DNA of 64,000 nt from positions 1 to 64,000 of the forward strand of contig JAUIAY010000010.1 in NCBI GenBank assembly GCA_030425285.1, in the 5' to 3' direction. The notes under the pieces were generated by a model that saw only the letters and a list, made by a program, of their open reading frames with translations, did no database searches and had not been told where the DNA came from. The first letter of the stretch is position 1, and every line of letters starts with the position of its first letter. The DNA is from Bacteroidia bacterium (GTDB lineage Bacteria; Bacteroidota; Bacteroidia; Flavobacteriales; Flavobacteriaceae). Position numbers and translations under genes: made by a program. Positions 6,080 through 15,295 of the stretch are shown here, piece by piece.

Positions 6080-6502
6080 ATGGAGTCCAACCAAAACCAA
6101 GTAACTGTACAAGCGAAAATTGCATCAGATTTAGACCTTGTTTGGGAATGTTATACCAGTCCTGAACACATTACCCAATGGAATTTTGCCGACCCAAGTT
6201 GGCATTGTCCAAGCGCATCTAACGACATGAAAGTAGGCGGTACATACCTTGCCCGTATGGAAGCCAAGGATGGTAGTTTTGGCTTTGACTTTGAAGCGAC
6301 CTATACTACTATAACACCTAAAAAACAGTTTACTTACGAGTTTGGTGGGCGCGAAGCAACCGTGACTTTCAATACTAAAGATGACCTAACCAAAGTCGTG
6401 GTTGTTTTTGACCCTGAAACGGAAAATCCTGTTGACATGCAAAAAAACGGTTGGCAAGCTATACTCGATAATTTCAAAAAATACGCAGAATCACTTTCAT
6501 GA
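6080..6502 (+). CDS. SRPBCC (AHSA1-like) family protein
   Basis: A 140-residue cytoplasmic protein of the START/Bet v 1-like superfamily. The opening strand with VTVQAKIASDLDLVWECY, the EHITQWN segment and the C-terminal helix GWQAILDNFKKYAES are typical of the activator of Hsp90 ATPase homolog 1-like (AHSA1) subgroup. These form a hydrophobic cavity that binds small ligands; many act as partners of ArsR regulators. No ArsR-type gene is present here. It begins a compact operon: its last codons overlap the DUF4386 gene by four bases (ATGA). A likely promoter lies at 6024. The ligand is unknown. Confidence 0.88.
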   Translation: MESNQNQVTVQAKIASDLDLVWECYTSPEHITQWNFADPSWHCPSASNDMKVGGTYLARMEAKDGSFGFDFEATYTTITPKKQFTYEFGGREATVTFNTKDDLTKVVVVFDPETENPVDMQKNGWQAILDNFKKYAESLS

Positions 6503-7125
6503 AAACAGAAATGAATTCTAGAACCCTTGCCAAAATTGCTGGAAGTAGTTACCTTATTATCTTCTTTGCCGCCATATTTGCCAACTTTATGGCATTGGAA
6601 GCTTTAAGCAGCAACCCATTGGAGACCATACAACAGCACGCCTATATGGTACGATTGGGCATCATGGCTTTTTTAATCACTGTAGTATTTGATGTGGTTG
6701 TGGCCTGGGCACTAAAACTGTTGTACAAGGAACACCCGCTCACGGGATTAAGCACCTATTTTAGAATGATGCACGCGGCTATAATGGGTGTTGCTGTATT
6801 TGCGCTGCCCATGACCTTAAACCTTGATAATGATGCTGACATTATAAACCAAGTAACCCTATTTAATACCATTTGGCTTATTGGATTGTTCTTTTTTGGT
6901 ATTCATTTAATACTTCTTGCCAAAATAATTGGCAAGCCAAAACTCATAGTTTTTTTCCTTGTTGCTGCTGGCATTATGTACATGGTTGATACCAGTGCGC
7001 ATTTTTTAATGCCTAATTATGATGACTATAGTGATTTATTTTTAGCACTTGTTGCTGTCCCGAGCATTGTTGGCGAAATGTCATTTGCTATATGGTTATT
7101 GTTAAAAGGCGCAAAAAATGACTAA
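6499..7125 (+). CDS. DUF4386 family membrane protein
   Basis: A 208-residue integral membrane protein with about six hydrophobic segments. The N-terminal pattern (LAKIAGSSYLIIFFAAI, followed by a long loop) and overall length fit the DUF4386 family, which occurs widely in Bacteroidota and other phyla with no established function. It overlaps the preceding SRPBCC gene by four bases and the following Pr6Pr gene by eight bases, so the three are surely co-transcribed. The combination of a ligand-binding soluble protein with two small membrane proteins may point to a membrane-associated sensing or lipid-related role, which is only an inference. Confidence 0.85.
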   Translation: MKTEMNSRTLAKIAGSSYLIIFFAAIFANFMALEALSSNPLETIQQHAYMVRLGIMAFLITVVFDVVVAWALKLLYKEHPLTGLSTYFRMMHAAIMGVAVFALPMTLNLDNDADIINQVTLFNTIWLIGLFFFGIHLILLAKIIGKPKLIVFFLVAAGIMYMVDTSAHFLMPNYDDYSDLFLALVAVPSIVGEMSFAIWLLLKGAKND

Positions 7126-7741
7126 AAGGCGAATTCCTGAAATGATAGGTTTTCTGCTTGGCTGGTTTGCCCTGATAACACAATTTGTTTTAATGCTTTT
7201 AAACAGAGAGGCTGACATCCCTGAAACCCTTATCCGGTTTTTTAGCTTTTTCACCATTTTAACCAATCTGTTGGTCGCCTTGTTTTTTACTTCAAAGCTT
7301 ATTTCAGGAAAAGGCTTTTTAATGAATCTTTTTAAAAAAAGAGGTGCCCTAACAGCCCTAACGCTATTTATTTTAATTGTAGGGTTGGTCTATCAATTTG
7401 TATTAAGAGGGCTCTGGCAACCCACAGGTTTGCAATTTATAGTCGATGAACTTCTGCACAGCATTATTCCGCTTTATGTATTGATTTATTGGATTAAGTA
7501 TGTAACCCAAGACCAATTACGTATTCCTTCTGTATTGAGTTGGTTACTATATCCCCTGTTCTATGTTTTGTTTATACTTATACGCGGATATTTTTCAGGA
7601 TTTTATCCGTATCCTTTTTTTAATGTTACCGTAATTGGCTATAAACAGTTTGGTATCAACTTATTGATTATCTTTAGTGTGTCTATGGTACTCATGATTG
7701 CACTAGTACTGATTGGCAGACGTATATCACATAAAAAATAA
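7118..7741 (+). CDS. Pr6Pr family integral membrane protein
   Basis: A 207-residue protein with six or so transmembrane helices, including the characteristic FSFFTILTNLLVALFF segment and a conserved GYFSGFYPYPFFNV region near the C-terminus, both typical of the Pr6Pr (FAR-17a/AIG1-like) membrane family. The function of bacterial members is not established; the eukaryotic relatives AIG1/ADTRP hydrolyse fatty-acid esters of hydroxy fatty acids, but whether the same chemistry applies here is unproven. The gene starts eight bases inside the DUF4386 gene, and a META lipoprotein follows 15 bases downstream. Confidence 0.82.
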   Translation: MTKRRIPEMIGFLLGWFALITQFVLMLLNREADIPETLIRFFSFFTILTNLLVALFFTSKLISGKGFLMNLFKKRGALTALTLFILIVGLVYQFVLRGLWQPTGLQFIVDELLHSIIPLYVLIYWIKYVTQDQLRIPSVLSWLLYPLFYVLFILIRGYFSGFYPYPFFNVTVIGYKQFGINLLIIFSVSMVLMIALVLIGRRISHKK

Positions 7742-7756
7742 TTAAACTTTTTACGT

Positions 7757-8179
7757 ATGAAATCTCTACAAATCCTCTTAATTGGCTTTTTAAGTCTGGC
7801 ACTGACTGCTTGTAACTCGAACAAGAACACTGCTGACAATGATATTTATAACACCACTTGGGAACTGGAATACATTACAGGGCCTCGGATAGCTTTTGAA
7901 GGGTTGTTTCCAGATAAAAAGCCTAAAATAACATTCAATAAAGAGACCAAAAAAGTTACAGGCAATAACAGTTGTAATGGTTATTCGGCGGATTTTACTT
8001 TGGATGGAAACACCATATCGTTTGGCGAACCAGGTCCTACAACTATGATGTTTTGTGGTGAAGGCGAAAACGTATTTTTAAAAACCATGAAAAAAATTAA
8101 CGCTTTTAACATTACTGATGGCAAATTGAACTTGTTGCTTGATGATGTTGACATGATGCGCTTCCATAAAGTTGAATAG
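7757..8179 (+). CDS. META domain lipoprotein
   Basis: A 140-residue lipoprotein: the signal peptide ends in LALTACNSN, a lipobox with Cys near residue 21. The mature part is a single META (HslJ-like) domain, recognisable by TTWELEYITG at the start, the central NNSCNGYSADF and the phrase TTMMFCGEGEN. META domains occur in heat-inducible HslJ of enterobacteria and in many secreted proteins; HslJ is linked to novobiocin tolerance, but a general role is not known. It lies two bases upstream of a second META lipoprotein, which suggests a tandem functional pair in the same transcript. Confidence 0.88.
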   Translation: MKSLQILLIGFLSLALTACNSNKNTADNDIYNTTWELEYITGPRIAFEGLFPDKKPKITFNKETKKVTGNNSCNGYSADFTLDGNTISFGEPGPTTMMFCGEGENVFLKTMKKINAFNITDGKLNLLLDDVDMMRFHKVE

Positions 8180-8181
8180 TC

Positions 8182-8994
8182 ATGAAAAAAATCACCTTAC
8201 TATTTTTTGTTTTGTGTCTAGGTGTTTCATCTTGTGCTGATAAAAAAACCGATAAAGATAATCCCGAAGATGCTATTGACGCCAATGACATTGAAACGAC
8301 TACTGATGACCTTAAAGAGACGCCCCTTAAACAACAAGCTGCTTCTGAAGCATATTTTAAAGCCAATGGCACTGAACCTTTTTGGAGTTTGACCATCTCT
8401 GATAATATGATTAAATTAAAAACCATCAGTGATTCTATCATGACACCTCACACCACTCCAAATCGTGCTCAAGATGCCAATGTAAAGTTATACAAGCTAC
8501 ATACCGAACTGGCCAAAATGAATATTCAAATTAGTCATTCGGAGTGTGTGAATGCCATGTCGGGTTTGTCGTCACCTTACTCAGTGACTGTTGAATACCT
8601 AAGAGGACGGGATACGGAATCCACAAAACTAGAAGGGTGTGGCACCTACCAAACAGACTATCGTTTGCATGACATATGGGTTTTAGAAGTATTGAACGGA
8701 AATGAAGTAACCCAAGAGGATTTTGGAAACAAGTTACCATCTATGGAGATCAATACGACCTCCAATTCTTTTACGGGCAATGCTGGCTGTAACAATATGA
8801 ATGGCCGTTTGTTTTTTGAATATGGCTTATTGCGTTTTGTTGATATTCTTACTACCAAAAAAATGTGCCCAAATAATCAAGAAACAGAATTTTTGAACGC
8901 TCTAAAAGCTTCTACCAACTATAAAATAGAACATAATAGACTGTGGCTGTTAAACCAATCGAAACAATTATTGGTCTTTAAAAAAGTAGATTAA
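8182..8994 (+). CDS. Two-domain lipoprotein: COG3650-like domain plus META domain
   Basis: A 270-residue lipoprotein with lipobox LGVSSCADK. After an acidic linker, the first domain contains the phrase FKANGTEPFWSL, typical of COG3650-type lipoprotein domains, and a conserved Cys pair further on. The second domain, from about residue 160, is a META domain with DIWVLEVLNGN, GNAGCNNMNGR and TTKKMCPN. The domain order is known in other bacteria. It follows a single-domain META lipoprotein by two bases, so the operon encodes two META copies, probably by duplication of the domain. Located in the periplasm or outer membrane; function unknown. Confidence 0.85.
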   Translation: MKKITLLFFVLCLGVSSCADKKTDKDNPEDAIDANDIETTTDDLKETPLKQQAASEAYFKANGTEPFWSLTISDNMIKLKTISDSIMTPHTTPNRAQDANVKLYKLHTELAKMNIQISHSECVNAMSGLSSPYSVTVEYLRGRDTESTKLEGCGTYQTDYRLHDIWVLEVLNGNEVTQEDFGNKLPSMEINTTSNSFTGNAGCNNMNGRLFFEYGLLRFVDILTTKKMCPNNQETEFLNALKASTNYKIEHNRLWLLNQSKQLLVFKKVD

Positions 8995-9011
8995 CTATAA
9001 GATTTAAACAA

Positions 9012-9482
9012 ATGAAAAAAAACATTTTATTCGCGTTATTGATTATTAGTTTCATCAGTTGTAAAAATAATGATGCCAAGCAACAGCCTGAAGTAGTAGA
9101 AACGGAAAACAAAGCCAAAGAAAGCCCTAAAGCTATTTTACAGGAAGGTTGTTATGCTTACAACCAAGATAACAACTCCATCAATTTGGAAATTACTGAA
9201 ATAAATAAAGTCGTTAAAGGAAAGCTTTCATATTCACTTGATGGAAAGGACAAGAATTCTGGAACTATCTTAGGAACACTGGATGACAACAAACTATTTG
9301 CTGTTTATACTTTTACATCGGAAGGCGTTGAAAGTAAAAGGGATATTTCTTTTTTAATCAAGGACAATCAACTTATTGAAGGTTATGGCGAATTACATGC
9401 TGACGGAACTTCATTTGTTGATAAGAACAATATTACTTATTCGTCATCTTTTCCTTTGACCAAAACCGATTGTAATAACTAA
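9012..9482 (+). CDS. Lipoprotein of unknown function
   Basis: A 156-residue protein with a lipoprotein signal (ISFISCKNND), a charged linker rich in Glu and Lys, then a domain starting at about residue 45 with CYAYNQDNNSINLEI and alternating strands up to a final Cys. I do not recognise the family, although similar short lipoproteins occur in Flavobacteriaceae. The two Cys in the mature protein, one near the domain start and one near the C-terminus, could form a disulfide. It is the last gene of the plus-strand operon starting at 6080; the downstream gene converges from the other strand. Confidence 0.75.
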   Translation: MKKNILFALLIISFISCKNNDAKQQPEVVETENKAKESPKAILQEGCYAYNQDNNSINLEITEINKVVKGKLSYSLDGKDKNSGTILGTLDDNKLFAVYTFTSEGVESKRDISFLIKDNQLIEGYGELHADGTSFVDKNNITYSSSFPLTKTDCNN

Positions 9483-9529
9483 AGAAGCTGTTTGTTTTTA
9501 TGTGTTACTACACTTTCGTTTAAAAAAAT

Positions 9530-9760
9530 TTATTTCGAGAAATTTGACCGGATATTCCTAACGATATCTTCTAACCCGTTTACCTTTAATTCGTAAACCG
9601 TTTGGAGATATTCGCCTAGTTTACCCTTTGGAAAGCCTTTGTTATGATACCACACCACGTAATACTCTGGTAAGTCAATCAGGTAGCGGTCTTTATATTT
9701 ACCATAAGGCATTTTGGTGTGTGCCAATTTAATGAGGAAATCTTTATCGGGCTGCAGCAT
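9530..9760 (-). CDS. DUF3820 family protein
   Basis: A 76-residue protein. ATG at 9760 overlaps the TAA of the upstream gene as TAATG; a longer reading from 9820 would only add residues encoded inside that gene. The sequence MPYGKYKDRYLIDLP followed by YYVVWYHNKGFP is the hallmark of DUF3820, a small domain often called a putative quorum-sensing-regulated virulence factor. The same kind of domain is found at the C-terminus of the DnaQ-like exonuclease at 28034-28810, which suggests a nucleic-acid-related role. No function is established. Confidence 0.85.
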   Translation of the reverse strand: MLQPDKDFLIKLAHTKMPYGKYKDRYLIDLPEYYVVWYHNKGFPKGKLGEYLQTVYELKVNGLEDIVRNIRSNFSK

Positions 9761-10299
9761 TAATCTTGTTTTGTGTAAGCTTTTAACTCCTGAAGTTGCT
9801 TGGTAATAGTTTCCTTCCAAAGTTGTTGTTGTTCTTTGTTCCTTGAAAAATCGCAGGCTGCATCGTAGGCATCCTGCATTGCCCCTAATTCCTGTAGTAT
9901 TTGTTTATGATTGCTTTCCAATTGCTTATTGACAGAATTAGAAACTTTCAATTGGTTTATTTGTCGTCTTAACTTACGTGCATGGAGTTCTGTTATATCA
10001 AAATGTAACTGTTCATGTTCCAAAATATGTGCACTTACCTCTTCTGGTTTAAACCAAGATTTATTAGGATAAAAATGGGCTGTTACATCTGCTTTGAAGC
10101 TCTCAACCTGTCCATCAGTTTCACTCATTCTATATCCAAAAGTAATACCAGAAGCTGTAGTGGCTGCAGCATCAGAACTAGCATTGGGCTGCCCTTTAAA
10201 ATCAGACCACTGTAGCTTATAATTTGGTGACCAAGCCATTTCGGGTTCGGTTGTTTGCAACGTTAAAAACGCCAATAAACAAAATAAGGATTTATACAT
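9760..10299 (-). CDS. DUF922 family putative zinc-dependent protease
   Basis: A 179-residue exported protein; the N-terminal hydrophobic stretch ends about residue 16. The mature part starts with SPNYKLQWSDFKGQP, common in DUF922 proteins. The metal site is ILEHEQLHFDITELHAR: HExxH gives two His ligands and the catalytic Glu position, with a further His downstream. Family members are annotated as probable secreted zinc metalloproteases on this motif basis. The C-terminal part is a coiled, Gln/Lys-rich helical segment. It is translationally coupled to the DUF3820 gene. Confidence 0.83.
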   Translation of the reverse strand: MYKSLFCLLAFLTLQTTEPEMAWSPNYKLQWSDFKGQPNASSDAAATTASGITFGYRMSETDGQVESFKADVTAHFYPNKSWFKPEEVSAHILEHEQLHFDITELHARKLRRQINQLKVSNSVNKQLESNHKQILQELGAMQDAYDAACDFSRNKEQQQLWKETITKQLQELKAYTKQD

Positions 10300-10360
10300 T
10301 ATTACCAGATTGATCCGTATAATAAAACAACGAAAGAACTGTGCTTATTATTATACGTTT

Positions 10361-12295
10361 TTATTCTTGGGGTTCTGGAGTTTCTTCTATTTCAACAATT
10401 TTTAGATCCTGATATTTAACCAAGTAAACCGAACTGTTATAATAACCTCCCATAAATTTCTTTTTGTAGGCAAATTTGTTTTCTACGTAAGCAGTTAAAG
10501 GAGCAGCATTAACAGATTCATAAAGATCTTCATAATTTAAAACTCTTAAAATAACATCCATAGTAATATCAAACCCTCGAACAGCTACTTTGTTTGGAGT
10601 GACTCCAAATCGGTTTACGTAGTTTTTAGCGAAACTATTGGCATTATCTTCATTGTATGTTTTAGCAATAGTCGCAAACTGAAATTGTAGATTGGATAAA
10701 TGATAATTTGATACCTCATCATCTTCAAAGGCACTATTCATATTGGTAGTAACCAGAACAATTTGATTTTCTTTAGTATTAAAAGCATTCAATTTACTAG
10801 ATACATTGGACACCAAACCAGGGTTTAAGGTTTCTAAAAAGATAACGTTTTTACCAGGCTTTAATTTGGGTAAAATATCGTCATTCAATATGAAATAAGC
10901 CTCTTCTCCCTCTTTATTCTTTCGAGAATATACTTGTGGTGCTGCAGGAAATTCCCTTTTTAGATTATCACTCACTTTGGTATGGTCATTATCGGCAATG
11001 ATAATAATTTGACCAATAGTCTGGTCTTGCTTTACCGCTGTTACAATTCTATCATAGAGTAAATCTTCAGATGGTCGGGATTGAAAGACATTTTCAGTCA
11101 ATGTCACATTTTTTGTTATTGGTGACACTATTGGAACATTGTACCTTTTAAGTTCAGAGGCTACTTTTTGGACATTGTTGGGCATGAATGGTCCGATGAC
11201 AGCTGAAACCTCCTCAAAATCATTATCTCTTAAAATATCGGAAACTTCACTTGCCAGGTTTTTGGTATCATAAACATCAACCCTTAAGGATGCTCCCATT
11301 CTTTCCAAGGAATCTAAAGCGATTATAGCTCCTGAATAAAAATCCATGGACATTTTTAAGAAAGGATCTTTTCGCATTTGAGCTTTAGTATCATTAACCG
11401 AATCGACATCAACTTTATTCAGTTTAAATGGCAACATAATAGCAATGCGCTTGGTGTCTCGAGTGTTGATAGTGTTGCCCAAATTAACTTCTTGCAAACC
11501 TTGCGAAGCCGCTTCCATATTTTCAGAATACGGAATCTTTAAAACCATACCAACCTTAAGGCCACTTTCTTTAAGTTCTGGGTTTAGGGCTTCCAATTCC
11601 TCTTGCTCTAAACCTAACTTTAATTTCAATCTGTAAAAACCTTCTTTTGGTAATACCTCGTAATAGGAATATTTATTATCAACCTCTTTTTGTTCGGTTT
11701 GCTTAATATTGGGTACATTGATTTTATCGCCTGGATTAAGCACTTCGGCCATACCAGGATTAAGTGCTTCCAATTCATTTACCGTTATGTCATATTTATA
11801 TGCAATACGCCACTTACCTTCTTTAGGCAACACAGTATATTGCTGGGTTGTAGGCTCAGGTTCGATAACTTCCAGCACGCGTTTATAAACTGGGATTTTT
11901 AAGCGATCTCCTTTACGTAGATTATTGGCATACAAAAACGTATTATGTTTTTTAATGTCTTCTTGTTCTAGATCAAACTTTTTGGAGATACTATATAGCG
12001 TTTCCTTTCTTTTAACCTTGTATTCCTTAAACCCTGTTAATTCTTTGGTTACAGTAGCTTGTGGAGTAGATGTACTAATTTTAGATTTAGGAATGATAAG
12101 AACGGCATTTCGTTTCAGCCCCTTTTTTGCATCAGGATTTAGACTGTAAATATCAAATGGTGTGACATTGTAAAGTTTAGCAATTTCTTCGATAGTCTCA
12201 CCAGCTTTTACTTTATGTGTTTTATAGTTTTGTGCATTTGCAGTAGCACAACCTATTGTAATAATAAAAGCTAGGAGATAAAAAAACTGTTTCAT
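10361..12295 (-). CDS. LysM-repeat protein with periplasmic-binding-protein-like domain
   Basis: A 644-residue exported protein with a signal peptide ending near ANAQ. Four LysM repeats follow (about residues 24-70, 90-136, 150-196 and 206-255), each with phrases such as HKVKAGETIEEIAKLY or YKVKRKETLYSISKKF, which bind peptidoglycan. The remaining region from about residue 275 begins RIAIMLPFKLN and looks like a type I periplasmic binding protein fold, as in LppC/LpoA and Leu/Ile/Val receptors. It may link the cell wall to a regulator of peptidoglycan synthesis. It lies immediately downstream of guaA on the same strand. Confidence 0.88.
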   Translation of the reverse strand: MKQFFYLLAFIITIGCATANAQNYKTHKVKAGETIEEIAKLYNVTPFDIYSLNPDAKKGLKRNAVLIIPKSKISTSTPQATVTKELTGFKEYKVKRKETLYSISKKFDLEQEDIKKHNTFLYANNLRKGDRLKIPVYKRVLEVIEPEPTTQQYTVLPKEGKWRIAYKYDITVNELEALNPGMAEVLNPGDKINVPNIKQTEQKEVDNKYSYYEVLPKEGFYRLKLKLGLEQEELEALNPELKESGLKVGMVLKIPYSENMEAASQGLQEVNLGNTINTRDTKRIAIMLPFKLNKVDVDSVNDTKAQMRKDPFLKMSMDFYSGAIIALDSLERMGASLRVDVYDTKNLASEVSDILRDNDFEEVSAVIGPFMPNNVQKVASELKRYNVPIVSPITKNVTLTENVFQSRPSEDLLYDRIVTAVKQDQTIGQIIIIADNDHTKVSDNLKREFPAAPQVYSRKNKEGEEAYFILNDDILPKLKPGKNVIFLETLNPGLVSNVSSKLNAFNTKENQIVLVTTNMNSAFEDDEVSNYHLSNLQFQFATIAKTYNEDNANSFAKNYVNRFGVTPNKVAVRGFDITMDVILRVLNYEDLYESVNAAPLTAYVENKFAYKKKFMGGYYNSSVYLVKYQDLKIVEIEETPEPQE

Positions 12296-12336
12296 GTATT
12301 TATTTTATTAATATACGTCGATTACAAAGGATTGGA

Positions 12337-13872
12337 TTATTCCCATTCAATTGTAGCCGGTGGTTTGGAACTAATGTCGTACACAACCCTATTAACGCCT
12401 TTTACTTTATTTATTATTTCATTGGATGTTTTTTGTAAAAACTCATAAGGTAAATTTACCCAATCGGCTGTCATACCATCAGTACTTTCAACAGCTCTTA
12501 AAGCCACACATTTTTCATAAGTACGCTCATCCCCCATAACACCAACACTATTTACAGGTAACAAGATTGCTCCTGCCTGCCAAACGCTATCGTACAAATT
12601 GTACTTTTTTAGGTTTCCAATGAACACTGCATCAACTTCTTGTAATATACGAACTTTTTCGGCAGTAATATCACCTAAAATTCTAATGGCCAATCCTGGC
12701 CCTGGAAACGGGTGACGACCTAAAAGGGCTTTGTCCATACCCATGGAAGCTCCTACTCTACGAACCTCATCCTTGAACAGCGCTTTCAATGGCTCTACTA
12801 CTTTAAGTTTCATAAAGTCTGGCAATCCACCCACATTATGATGACTCTTTATTGTAGCACTTGGTCCACCTGTTGCCGAAACACTTTCGATGACATCTGG
12901 ATAGATTGTACCTTGTGCCAACCATTTTACATCTGAAATCTCGTGGGCTTCATCATCAAATACCTCAATGAACACGCGACCTATAGCTTTTCTTTTTTGC
13001 TCTGGGTCACTCAATCCAGCTAATGCATCCAAAAAGCGTGCCGAAGCATCAACACCTTTTACATTCAATCCCATACCCTTGTATTGTTCTAGTACATCAT
13101 GGAATTCGTTTTTGCGTAAAAGACCATTATTAACAAAAATACAATACAGGTTCTCTCCAATAGCTTTGTGTAATAACATAGCCGCTACAGACGAATCCAC
13201 ACCTCCAGAAAGTCCTAAAACAACTTTATCATCTCCCAACTTTTCTTTTAACTCATCAACCGTTTCTTCTACAAACGATTGTGGTGTCCAATCTTGATTG
13301 ACACCTGCAATATGCACCAAGAAGTTTTCTAAAAGCTGCTTACCATCTGTTGAGTGATATACTTCTGGGTGAAATTGAATAGCATAGGTTATTTCACCTT
13401 CAATTTTATAAGCTGCATTTCCCACATCATGTGTACTAGCTAACAATACACCATTTTCAGGTAATTTCTTGATGGTATCACTATGGCTCATCCAAACCTG
13501 ACTACCTTCATAAATATTATGGAAGAATTCTTCTTTTTCCTTGACAAAAGACAAATTCGCCCTTCCGTATTCTCTAGTATTTGAAGGCGCTACTTCTCCT
13601 CCTGAAAAATGAGCTAAATATTGGGCTCCATAACAAACAGCCAATAGCGGTTTCTTTCCTCTGATGTCTTTTAAGTCGGGATGTAGTACATCTTCTCCTC
13701 TCACGGAATTAGGGCTTCCTGAAAGAATTACGGCTTTGTAATCATCAATGTTTCTTGGAATCTTGTTGTAAGGATGAATTTCACAGTAGATATTTAATTC
13801 CCTTACGCGTCGGGCAATAAGCTGTGTGTATTGCGAACCGAAATCTAAAATAAGTACGTTGTTGTGTTGCAT
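12337..13872 (-). CDS. guaA: GMP synthase (glutamine-hydrolysing)
   Basis: A 511-residue cytoplasmic enzyme that converts XMP, ATP and glutamine to GMP, the last step of guanine nucleotide synthesis. The N-terminal class I glutamine amidotransferase has the nucleophile Cys80 in [10 protein letters not shown] and the His-Glu pair in FHPEVYHS near residue 170. The ATP-pyrophosphatase domain has the P-loop [10 protein letters not shown] near residue 225. The C-terminal dimerisation domain ends [14 protein letters not shown], the standard GuaA ending. ATG at 13872 is chosen; an in-frame TTG two codons earlier is unlikely. Length is normal for the family. Confidence 0.97.
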   Translation of the reverse strand: MQHNNVLILDFGSQYTQLIARRVRELNIYCEIHPYNKIPRNIDDYKAVILSGSPNSVRGEDVLHPDLKDIRGKKPLLAVCYGAQYLAHFSGGEVAPSNTREYGRANLSFVKEKEEFFHNIYEGSQVWMSHSDTIKKLPENGVLLASTHDVGNAAYKIEGEITYAIQFHPEVYHSTDGKQLLENFLVHIAGVNQDWTPQSFVEETVDELKEKLGDDKVVLGLSGGVDSSVAAMLLHKAIGENLYCIFVNNGLLRKNEFHDVLEQYKGMGLNVKGVDASARFLDALAGLSDPEQKRKAIGRVFIEVFDDEAHEISDVKWLAQGTIYPDVIESVSATGGPSATIKSHHNVGGLPDFMKLKVVEPLKALFKDEVRRVGASMGMDKALLGRHPFPGPGLAIRILGDITAEKVRILQEVDAVFIGNLKKYNLYDSVWQAGAILLPVNSVGVMGDERTYEKCVALRAVESTDGMTADWVNLPYEFLQKTSNEIINKVKGVNRVVYDISSKPPATIEWE

Positions 13873-13921
13873 GTGCAAAAGTAATATTTAATACTAAAAA
13901 TGCTTTTATATAATTAAAAAA

Positions 13922-15292
13922 TTACACCATGGAATCCAAAATCATTTGAATATCCTTTTCTGTTGTATCCGGATTAATAAAGCAAAATCTAGATACCGTT
14001 TCAAATGTATTGCCGTTTTTCCATTTGGTAGGTGTTACCAAAGCAAATCCCTTTTTATGATTTTCATAAGTCCAATGTGTATAATCTTCGGGTTGCCAGC
14101 CTTTTCTTCTGTATAATACACAAGACAAACTAGGTTCCCTTACCAACTCTAAATCAGGATGTGCCTCGATCATTTTTCCTGCAATCTGTGCTAATTCAAT
14201 GCCACGCTCAACGGACTCTTTATAACGGTCAGTTCCATGAGTTGCCAAAGAAAACCATAAAGGCAATCCGCGTACACGACGCGTGAGCTGTATTTGGTAA
14301 TCCGTTGGGTTAAACCCATGAGCACCTTCATCTTTAAAAATATCTAGATACGAACCCTGTTGGGAATGAGCTTCTTTCGCCAATTCAGGCTCTTTGTAAA
14401 TGACTGCTCCGCAATCATAAGGAGAGAACATCCACTTGTGTGGGTCTATGGTGATACTATCGGCTTTTTCAATCCCTTTGAACAATGGCCTCACCGAATC
14501 GGCTGCCAAAGCACCTCCTCCATAAGCCGCATCCACATGAAACCATAAACGTTCAGCTTCGCATACTTCAGCGATTCCATCTAAATCGTCAATAATTCCA
14601 GCATTGGTAGTACCTCCTGTTGCCACAACGGCAAATAAGCGTTTCCGTTGATGGAATGTTAAATTTTCTATAGTTTCCTGAAGCGCTTTACCCGTCAGTT
14701 TTTCTTCTGTTTCAACCAAAAGGATATCGACATCGGCAACCTTTGCCATGGCTTTAATAGATGAGTGCGCACCAATAGATGTAATTATTAATCCTTTTTC
14801 TCGTTTATAAGTATCGTCTCTTCGCCAATATTCCCTTGCGGTTACAATTGCAGAAAGATTTGCAGCTGTTCCACCACTCGTGAATACTCCAAAAGCTCCT
14901 TCGGGCAAACCTGTGAGTGACACAATCCATTGCATGGCTTCATTTTCACAAAAAATTCCACCTGCTCCCTCCATCCAATAAGCTCCATGTATGCTTGAAG
15001 CCGAAGTCACCAAATCAAACATCACGGCAGCTCGCGTTGGTGAAGCCGGTACAAAGGCTAAATTTCGAGGATGGTCAACTGGGACATTCGCTTTGGACAA
15101 ATGTTCCTTCCAAAGGTTGAAGGCATATTCTCCTCCTATTCCTTTTTCGGTAACTGTATCGCCAACAAGAGCTTTTAATTCTTCAGCTTTCTTGGGTTTG
15201 CCAATAGGATGTTCGGTTGCGGATATTCTACCAATAGCGTACTTCATGACGTCTAATGTCATTTCAATAAGCTCAATATCTATTTTATGCAT
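13922..15292 (-). CDS. PLP-dependent group II amino-acid decarboxylase
   Basis: A 456-residue enzyme of the pyridoxal phosphate decarboxylase family (group II, including glutamate, aspartate, aromatic-amino-acid and diaminobutyrate decarboxylases). The PLP Lys is in TIDPHKWMFSPYDCG near residue 285, the Asp that pairs with the pyridine nitrogen is in FHVDAAYGGG, and GGTAANLSA holds the phosphate. The substrate cannot be named from the motif. The gene lies only three bases from bshC, so both are probably co-transcribed. BshC needs cysteine and glucosaminyl malate, and no functional link to decarboxylation is obvious. Confidence 0.9.
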   Translation of the reverse strand: MHKIDIELIEMTLDVMKYAIGRISATEHPIGKPKKAEELKALVGDTVTEKGIGGEYAFNLWKEHLSKANVPVDHPRNLAFVPASPTRAAVMFDLVTSASSIHGAYWMEGAGGIFCENEAMQWIVSLTGLPEGAFGVFTSGGTAANLSAIVTAREYWRRDDTYKREKGLIITSIGAHSSIKAMAKVADVDILLVETEEKLTGKALQETIENLTFHQRKRLFAVVATGGTTNAGIIDDLDGIAEVCEAERLWFHVDAAYGGGALAADSVRPLFKGIEKADSITIDPHKWMFSPYDCGAVIYKEPELAKEAHSQQGSYLDIFKDEGAHGFNPTDYQIQLTRRVRGLPLWFSLATHGTDRYKESVERGIELAQIAGKMIEAHPDLELVREPSLSCVLYRRKGWQPEDYTHWTYENHKKGFALVTPTKWKNGNTFETVSRFCFINPDTTEKDIQMILDSMV

Positions 15293-15295
15293 GGA